A stretch of DNA of 64,000 nt. It comes from Plantago major (Eukaryota > Streptophyta > Magnoliopsida > Lamiales > Plantaginaceae). Location of the stretch: positions 72,339,035 to 72,403,034 of the forward strand of contig CM048844.1 of assembly GCA_026545765.1 (NCBI GenBank). Reading direction: 5' to 3'. Positions 57,378-64,000 of this stretch are shown piece by piece. Every line of letters starts with the position of its first letter. Positions within the stretch are counted from its first letter, which is position 1. The position numbers and the translations under genes were made by a program. A model generated the notes under the pieces. That model saw only the letters and a program-made list of their open reading frames with translations. It searched no databases and had not been told where the DNA came from.

Positions 57378-57456
57378 TCTTTGAATAGGAAAAAGAGCGG
57401 ATCTGCAGGGTCCCGGGAACATGGAATGCTAATAACCTATAGAAGTTCTACGCCTA
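57324..57456 (+). repeat. Small duplication of the pol 3' end
   Basis: ACATGGAATGCTAATAAC occurs near 57,325 and again near 57,419. The second copy is followed by a FYA-stop ending like that of element A, so the original pol terminus lies in the second copy. Confidence 0.6.
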
Positions 57457-57531
57457 GAGGTACTTCCCTGAAGCATACTACGTCAGTTGCTAAGTTTTTG
57501 TCGTTTTCTTTTCCTGGCCTCGAAGCCCACC

Positions 57532-57566
57532 AGTTGTACTTGAATTTTCGTCAAATCAATACAACT
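57532..57566 (+). other. Conserved 35 nt stem-loop just after pol (element C)
   Basis: AGTTGTA and TACAACT stem with a 21 nt loop, matching 328-362 of element A in length, stem and much of the loop. Confidence 0.5.
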
Positions 57567-57656
57567 TTTTTGCAAAACAACTGCGTTATATTCAAACAAA
57601 CACGCTGCCTCGGACCCTTCAACGAGATCCGAGCCAATTACGAAACAGATGCCTGA

Positions 57657-59727
57657 CAAACCAACTTTTTGAGAGAATAAACTTATACAGCCAGTTCGGG
57701 CTAAGTGACATAATTAGCCGAAGAAAGAAATCGCAACACTCAGAAAAGTGATTGTATTTCTCAGAGTAAAATTACAAAGTTCAGACACGCCGTCCGAGTC
57801 ACATAAAGCAAAAGGAAAATCTATATCATTTTTCACAATATAAGTACGCGGTTCTTTGAGGGGTATCCAGCGTCCGAAACGGACCAATCGTCTTCATTCC
57901 GAGCCTAAGCCTCCGAGTGGAACAGGTACAACACCCTTCCAGAGCAAACATGTTAGAGTGCCCCTTTTTACGAACAGCCCTGACAACCGAACCATGAATC
58001 CTTTACAACGAACCTGTGCGCTCTGAAGTAGAGTAGCCGGAGAACAGAGTCCACTCTCTGAACCAGGCTTATGATGATACTACGACATCAGTCACTTCTT
58101 CCCAGTAACTTGAGCGAACCCTTACAGGAACCCCAGTTACTGGAAACAAGTGAATAATGCGACCGGACCAACTTAAGACGATCCGGGCACAGTAGCAATG
58201 GGATTCGATGGTAGGGACGAACAGTAAAAATAGCTCATTTCCGAATGGAATGACCGGGCCACCGAACAAAGGATAAGTTTGAATCCGAACCGGGTATCTC
58301 TGGTACGGAGATGTAGTCAAAAGGGCCTTCTCAGACAATCCGCATCTTCCACCACAACCACTTTCTGGTTTGTGGCCATCGCACCACAAGAAAATGGTAA
58401 ATGGTGGAAGGAGCAGGCAACCCGAGGATTTGACTCTCCGAAGTAGAAGATGTGTAATTCCTGGAACCAGTAAGCTAGTCTGCTTCCCCGGGGCTTAAGT
58501 TGTTGATACACACTACAGCCCCGGAGAAAGAAGACTAGCACGGCAATCCGAGGAGAAGTACTTCCGAAAATGGTAAATAGTGGAAGGGGCAGGCAGCCCG
58601 AGAAATTGACTTTTCGAAGTAACAAGTGTTTGGTAATCCCTGGAACCAGCGAGCTAGACTGCTTCCCCGGGGCTCAAGTTGTTGATACACACTACAGCCC
58701 CGGACAAAGAAGACTAGCACGACGATCCGAGGAAGATTACTTCCGAGTGACCCGATCTCATCATCCCCAACATGGTCCGATCCAAAGGGATCTTCGGACG
58801 TTCGAAGAACCCTCCGAGATGGATCACACAAGAACGGTGGAATCTACCTACTCGTTGAGATGTCCGGACCCGAGGATCTGAATCATTTACTATAAAAGGA
58901 ATGGAATGATCTGGCAAAAAGCCGTACAATCCAGGGGTATATATAGAAGTGAAGGACCAATCATAACTAGACACGTGGCCCATTACCGCCGGCTGTGGGC
59001 TTGGGCCCGGACTTGGGCCTGCCACATAGGCCACTATTGGGCCAACCCGGAGACCTTTCACTATTGGGCCTAACACTTGGGCCACTATTCCGGCCTTATT
59101 GAATAAATTATTTCGAACTGTAGCCCGATCGGATCTGTCAATCCGAGCCTCTGATGATAACTTCCGTGATGACTATGGTCCGTACCAGGTCACTCAACTT
59201 TTCTACCATGATTATCTCCTTTTTTACAACTTTTTCACAAGTTAACAAGGTTCGGAGCGCTACATCAAGTCTATGAATTGCATAGGATTTTAACATCCGA
59301 ACTAGTCCTACTTGTTACAGATTTTGATAAGCCCATCTCATCGGTACGATTGACATTCAAAACTAAGACCCGGACGAACGCTTTATCCGTCCGAGGCCGG
59401 GTGGTCAATCAATTCGTTAGAGTTGCCTTATTTCGGAAGCATTTGGACTCGTTGACTCAGATCCACTGGCCGACGTCCAAACCAACGACACTTGCTTAAG
59501 CTACTGGTTTATTTTATAACCTAAGTACGCAATGAAATACATGCATCTGAATAAGAAACAACACAAGCATATGATGAAGCCGATTCGAGCCATTGATGAG
59601 CCCGAACCAGTGCGATAAATTACCAAGTCAAAAATAATTATCCGAATCCCGATGTGATGAACATTATCCATACAAAGCAACAAAATGAAACATTGTTTTA
59701 CGGCCCGAAGACCGGAATTACAGGTTT
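57657..59727. other. Element C 3' region between pol and antisense gene
   Basis: No gene is supported. It should correspond to the small antisense gene region of element A, but no 93-residue homologue is found. It contains the 176 bp tandem duplication and a TATATATA on the minus strand near 58,936. Confidence 0.4.
58391..58745. repeat. 176 bp tandem duplication in element C
   Basis: Two units start AAAATGGTAAAT at 58,391 and 58,567, about 85% alike. Both contain CTTCCCCGGGGCT and TTGTTGATACACACTACAG. Confidence 0.75.
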
Positions 59728-59742
59728 CCGGGGCATACCCCG
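59728..59742 (-). other. Post-stop hairpin of element C antisense gene
   Basis: On the minus strand CGGGGTATGCCCCGG starts 3 nt after the TGA of the antisense gene (59,746-59,748). The 14-base core is identical to both element A sites although the surrounding DNA differs. Confidence 0.7.
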
Positions 59743-59745
59743 TCT

Positions 59746-60844
59746 TCACTCTTCTTGCTGTCCGGGCGAACCAGCCTGTGCTCCGGATGGACCTCCGATC
59801 TCTTCCTCCAAGGATGCTTGCAAGTTCGCCAGCCTCTTCTCTTTGGCTTCTTGGGCCAACCTTTTTTCCCTTCGGACCTTCAATTCCTCGAGGAAGGCAG
59901 GGCATTCCTTCATCAAGTTCAGCTCACAACGGAAGCCATGGACGGGCCCGGTCAGAGTCAGCCAGTCCCGGTTGTGCTCCACATGTTCCTCCAGGGAGAC
60001 GAAGACACTGGACATCAATACCCGGGGCACGAAGTCCGGAAGGTACGGACCACCATGGTTGTAATTTTTGTCCTCTGTCTCGTCACAGACTAGCTCCACA
60101 AATTCGCACTTGAGCAAGTCATCGTCCGAGACACCCTCCGGAGCAAAGTCCTAGCCATCCACCTCTTTGAAAGCAAAAATGCCTTCAGCTTCCAGTCGCA
60201 GTCACTCGGGATCCATCCCTTGTGCTGGAGCTGCCCCATGGCTGTATCGAAGCCATCCTGCCGAGCCTCGTCATACTTGGACTCAAGCATGAACTTGCAA
60301 GCGTCCGATCCCAAGAAGTCTTGGACAACCTGTGTCCGGACCTTCAACAACTCATTGAGCATCATATCTTTGAAGGTTCGAGAGACCCCGACGTACTCGT
60401 CCACGCTGTCCTTGTGCACTTTGATATCCTTCTCCAGAGACAGGATGGCACTCTTCAGCTTCCCCGCCTTCGCTTCGGACTCCTTAGCAGCAATGGCTTT
60501 CTTCAACCTTTCGGACAAGCTGACCACCCTGGACGCCTCTATCTCCCGAGCAGCCTCAGCCTTGGCCAGGTCCTCCTCAATTGTGGCCCTCCGACCCGCC
60601 CCACGGAGCACGCTTGAATAGCGGCAGTGAGCTACGATATCCAATATTGTAAAGTCAATGAAGGTTCCGAGTCAAAGGAAGATGTAACATTATATAAGAT
60701 GTCACATTTTATGACAACCAGTAAGACCATGGCTCAAGTAACACGTACCTTCTGATGAATTGCGGATAACTCCGCAATTCGGTCCAACTCCGGAGCCGCA
60801 GCCATTCGAGCCACCTCCACGTCCATGTCCGGCTCACTACTCAT
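59746..60844 (-). pseudogene. Antisense gene (aORF) of element C, C-terminal part
   Basis: Homologous to the coiled-coil and C-terminal part of element A's large antisense gene: RRATIEEDLAKAEAAREIE, a long heptad-rich coiled coil (60,580-60,350), MGQLQHKGWIPSDCDWK, then CEFVELVCDETEDKNYNHGGPYLPDFVPRVL and an E/K-rich tail ending QEE. An upstream exon begins MSSEPDMDVEVARM at 60,844. An intron at 60,744-60,632 (donor GTGTTA, acceptor ATCGTAG|CTC) joins them in frame. A frameshift lies near 60,110-60,150. The N-terminal Transposase_28-like domain is absent because the element is truncated at about 60,860. Confidence 0.65.
60632..60744 (-). other. Predicted intron in element C antisense gene
   Basis: 113 nt, between GGTAC|GTGTTA and CGTAG|CTC. 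The site matches the intron of element A in position (53 versus 54 nt before the shared ATTGAGGAGG), in donor context and in frame-keeping, while the intron sequence itself differs. Confidence 0.5.
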
Positions 60845-60860
60845 CTTCCCTTTGCATTTC

Positions 60861-61520
60861 ATAGCAGCATAGTGGATATTGTTGAGAAGATAGTACATAT
60901 ACGTAGAACATAAGGAATACAGTAAAAAACAGAATACAAAATAATATTGTCAAAAAACAGAGCACAAAACGACTGTCTGGTCTTGAATGAGAAAATAGGT
61001 AATATTGTTGAGAACGTAGCACATATACGAAAGAACATAGAAACATTTTTGTACCTTGTTTTTTCAGATCTGAGTTCATAGTTGAGGTCAGATTTTGCAT
61101 AAAAACATCGTCCGATCCTTATGCAAGCATGATTACACCTTCGTGAATGCATAAACAACAACATCAACAATGAACTACAATCAAAACACAAAAATATAGA
61201 TGAATAATTCTAGATCTACAATTTTAGAGCTTGATTTTTCAGATCTATGTGGATTTGAAGCTAATTTATCAAGAGAAACATGAATCCATTATGTAGCAGG
61301 TTGTAATCGATCATAATATCAACTATCTAGTTTGTTATCTCGATCAAATCGGTTGAAAATTCAGAAAAAAAACAAAAAAAATTCGTTCAAAATATCTCTA
61401 ACCTTTTTTCATTCATTTTTTTGCAGATTTATGAAGATGTAGCAGCAACGTTCCAGGATTGATCGACTATCATCGTTTTGGATTGATTCCATGGTTTAAT
61501 CGAGCTCGAATTTCTGTTTT

Positions 61521-61553
<33 letters not shown>

Positions 61554-61599
61554 GGGAGCAGTTTTGTCGACTAATGATCGAGTTTTGTGTTTCTATGCG
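60861..61599. other. Intergenic, no gene
   Basis: AT-rich. Two imperfect copies of ATTGTTGAGAA...GTAGCACATATACG occur near 60,878 and 61,002. A TG run followed by an AG run lies at 61,520-61,556. Confidence 0.4.
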
Positions 61600-61604
61600 G
61601 GTTA

Positions 61605-62314
61605 TGTAACGCCCCGAAATTTACACTATTTTTTAAAAGAACAAGGGCGTTAAAACAATAACGAAGAAACGATCTAAAAGCTCTCAAAAGCTAAATTTCT
61701 AACAGTTGACTTGCGAAAGACACTAGTTTCAAAAGCAGCGGCTAAAATTTTATAAAATCCCAAGTAAGTCTCCACTCTCTCTAGTTGTTGAACATCTACC
61801 CGACTCGGTACTCCAACTTTCTCGGAATCTACAAGGAAGCAAAACAAAAGAGTGTGAGACTAAAATCTCAGTGGTGTTCGTGTGTGACAGTGACAATTAA
61901 CATATCAATAGGAAATTCATAACAGAATCCAAACATAATAATCATATCCTATAATGAAGCAATAACAATGCAATCAATCGTTCGTTGGTGCCGCTCCTTA
62001 TAACCCCAATCCGAGCCCTTATCTCTCCACTCAATCAATTAATACCCGCCATGGTACGGGGTGGTACACTACTACCTCTAAGACCTCGCCTCTCGCAAGG
62101 CCAAAGAGAAGTAAGCCAGAGCAACCCACAAACATATCGACAATCACCACTGCCCGAAAATTTAATGAGTATACCCTAACCAAAAGCTTGGCCAAAACAA
62201 TCAATCAATCGAAGCAATATCACATACAATATATACATATTTTTATTTGAGCGGGAGCAATGCCAAATCAATTTTAATGCAATGTTTGAAAAGAATGAGT
62301 TCGGAACTTTGATG

Positions 62315-62383
<69 letters not shown>

Positions 62384-63581
62384 CATACATACATACATAC
62401 AAGCAAGTACTTCCTTGGTTTTCGCAAGCGTTTTAAGAACACTCACCGTCAAAAGTTTCTCGTCAAATCTCAAAATACGGAGTTCTTGAATAAGAAGGGT
62501 ACCGACTAGTAAGAAATAAAACTAAAACTAAGACAACAACCCCTTTAACTCACGACTCTCACAAGACTGAAACCACGTAACATATAATGACAAAACGAGT
62601 CATGAAACACCATAAACAATTAAGCACATAATTACAAAGCTAATACATAAGTATCACGAATCGACTTTTGCAATTTTATTGGTAGAAAGGCAAAAGAAAT
62701 TTGAAACAAAATAAAGAGCACATACTGGGGCTTGAACAAACAGTTTTAAGCAAACCTTAATGACCACTCGGTTACAGCAGAATTTGGTATCAAGTAATAC
62801 GTTTTATGGATTAAGACAATGCACACTCTTCACTTAAACCCAGAAAGCAGAGCAAGTAAAATAACATGCGCTTGTTAGAAATTGAACCCTGGACCTCTGC
62901 CATTACAGTCTCTAAGCACAACCTGTAGACCACTCGGAGACTTCTACTGATAATAACAATTGGCGCTACACAAAATATCTAACATGCGGCAGTAAATTTC
63001 GAAACAGAGAACCTAGTATCTAGGACAGACTTGCACAGAAGCTTAACAGACAAGAACAGAGCATGCTTAACTGGACCAAACAACACAGCAACATAAACAA
63101 TTCTGGAAATCGGATTGGAATTCAAGACAAATATGGGTTTTCGAAGTACAATAAGATCAAATCATAGAACAACGCAACAAGAATCCCCTTCTAAGACCTA
63201 AGCTACTATAATAAAACGAAGATTTAAAACTCACCGAACGACGAACTAGCTGTAAGTGATTCGATAAAGAACGAAGAAACAGACACGAAGAGGACGGAGA
63301 ATTTCTCTTAGAGATCAGGGAAGAAACGTTTAGGAATAATACGTATAAGGATCAGATTGATTTAGGAGAGCTGAGTTTTGTATAAATATTTAGCAAAAAG
63401 AAGGTGATAGAGATGAGAAGATCACGAAGTCCAAAACAAGAACAACTCTACTCACAGTCTCACACTAGAATAGTTACTTTTGGACTAGCTAATTAATCAC
63501 ACTAAATAAATACTTGGTAAAACAAATTAATTCCACTCTACATAATAATAGAAAGCATACGTTAAAATACGGGATTTCACA
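61605..63581 (+). mobile_element. Solo LTR of a Ty3/gypsy element
   Basis: 1,977 bp from TGTAACGCCCCGAAATTT to ACGGGATTTCACA, flanked by GGTTA on both sides (61,600-61,604 and 63,582-63,586). The TGTAACGCCCC start is common for LTRs of plant chromoviruses. No internal region is present, as after recombination between two LTRs. Strand is assigned from the TG start and is tentative. Confidence 0.8.
62317..62402. repeat. (AT)n / (ATAC)n microsatellite
   Basis: About 31 AT units followed by six ATAC units, inside the solo LTR. Reading frames through it are not genes. Confidence 0.95.
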
Positions 63582-63586
63582 GGTTA

Positions 63587-64000
63587 TAAGGTATATATAG
63601 ACCCGGATCCGAATTCTAGTGTTCAAATTTCTTGGATGTTTTGGTAATTAGTTTTTAACGACTAATACGTAATATTAAAAGATTACTTTTACGCCTTTAT
63701 CTATGTAATCTCTTCAGAGACTTACTCATATAAACCACTACTAAAGAATTATGATAAAAAAATACACCTTCAAATAACATTTACAATTAAGACCATTCTA
63801 TTTTAATTATGGACTCCAAAAAACAAGCTAAACTCTATTTAATTAACAATTTTGAAGTCTATTTTAATTGTGGACTCTAAAAGGGAAGCTAAACTATATT
63901 TAATAAACTATTTTGAAGTCCATATACACTAATGTACATCAAACCAATTTAAAATTCGTAAGCTGGTTTCAGTCATTTTCGGCAGAAACTAACTACTGAA
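63587..64000. other. Right flank of the solo LTR, nothing seen
   Basis: AT-rich. TTTTAATTATGGACTCCAAAA-like and TTTTAATTGTGGACTCTAAAA-like blocks occur about 65 bp apart, suggesting a small repeat. No gene. Confidence 0.4.

Larger units (their letters stand above)
50070..60860 (+). mobile_element. Element C: decayed Tat-type Ty3/gypsy retrotransposon lacking its 3' LTR
   Basis: 5' LTR, primer site, gag, pol with second RNase H and integrase, long 3' region, and an antisense gene on the minus strand follow in the same order as element A. Protein similarity to A is high throughout, but DNA is clearly diverged. Homology ends near 60,860 inside the antisense gene, and the rest of the antisense gene, the polypurine tract and the 3' LTR are missing. 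Confidence 0.88.

Noticed and set aside
58069-59085. Several minus-strand ORFs of about 100 residues in element C
   Set aside because: They overlap a tandem duplication, share no residues with element A proteins, and have no post-stop hairpin.
61985-62179. Short ORF inside the solo LTR
   Set aside because: No homology to known proteins, and it lies within a non-coding LTR.
62176-62509. ORFs with long YIYIYIYI runs
   Set aside because: Translation of the (AT)n microsatellite in the solo LTR.
1-64000. CRISPR arrays, rRNA or tRNA genes
   Set aside because: No evenly spaced repeats with unique spacers and no recognisable rRNA or tRNA sequence; the tandem repeats present are contiguous or few-copy.

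Overview
This window is nuclear DNA from a flowering plant, most likely a eudicot. It is a repeat-dense, transposon-nested region. Evidence for a plant nucleus includes spliced introns, Ty3/gypsy elements of the plant Tat type, Ty1/copia elements including a Sirevirus 3' end, a FAR1-type domain, an F-box gene, a plant cytosolic sulfotransferase and a plastid ycf1 fragment. I see no rRNA, no tRNA, no CRISPR array and no undamaged host gene. Layout. (1) Positions 1-8,845 and about 10,475-18,830 are the two arms of a very large inverted repeat around a 1.6 kb spacer. The spacer holds a FAR1-type DNA-binding domain fragment. Each arm carries the 3' half of the same gypsy element. The right-hand element (element A, 12,131-25,718, minus strand) is complete: two LTRs of about 0.93 kb, an ATTAT target-site duplication, gag, pol with an extra RNase H, and a long 3' region. 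That 3' region encodes genes on the opposite strand. (2) 25,724-28,449 is non-coding with a small tandem duplication. (3) 28,450-30,860 is a broken three-exon F-box/LRR/FBD gene with about 20-residue basic repeats at its N-terminus. Its last codon runs into a PIF/Harbinger-like element (30,860-32,088, TTA duplication). (4) 32,060-35,711 holds a segmental duplication, half direct and half inverted, around a transposon terminus and a gypsy integrase fragment. (5) 35,991-38,607 is the 3' end of a Sirevirus: env-like ORF, repeated polypurine tracts and a 3' LTR. (6) 40,261-41,428 is a non-autonomous Mutator-like element with a near-perfect 9 bp duplication. (7) 41,942-47,979 is a sulfotransferase gene (minus strand) split by a young copia element (42,455-47,515), which itself contains plastid DNA. 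(8) 50,070 to about 60,860 is a second Tat gypsy element (element C), decayed and lacking its 3' LTR. (9) 61,605-63,581 is a solo LTR with a GGTTA duplication. The most interesting system is in the gypsy elements. Between pol and the 3' LTR they carry antisense genes that look like real transcription units: TATA boxes pointing opposite to pol, a 5'-UTR intron with good splice sites, and an internal intron whose position and reading phase agree between elements A and C. The sequence CGGGGTATGCCCCG, a 5 bp stem with a tetraloop, follows the stop codon of three antisense genes by 3-10 nt, in both elements. A second 35 nt stem-loop just after pol is also shared by A and C. Duplicated copies in this window differ in small clusters centred on CAG/CTG/CCGG trinucleotides, so some apparent frameshifts may be base-calling errors rather than real mutations.
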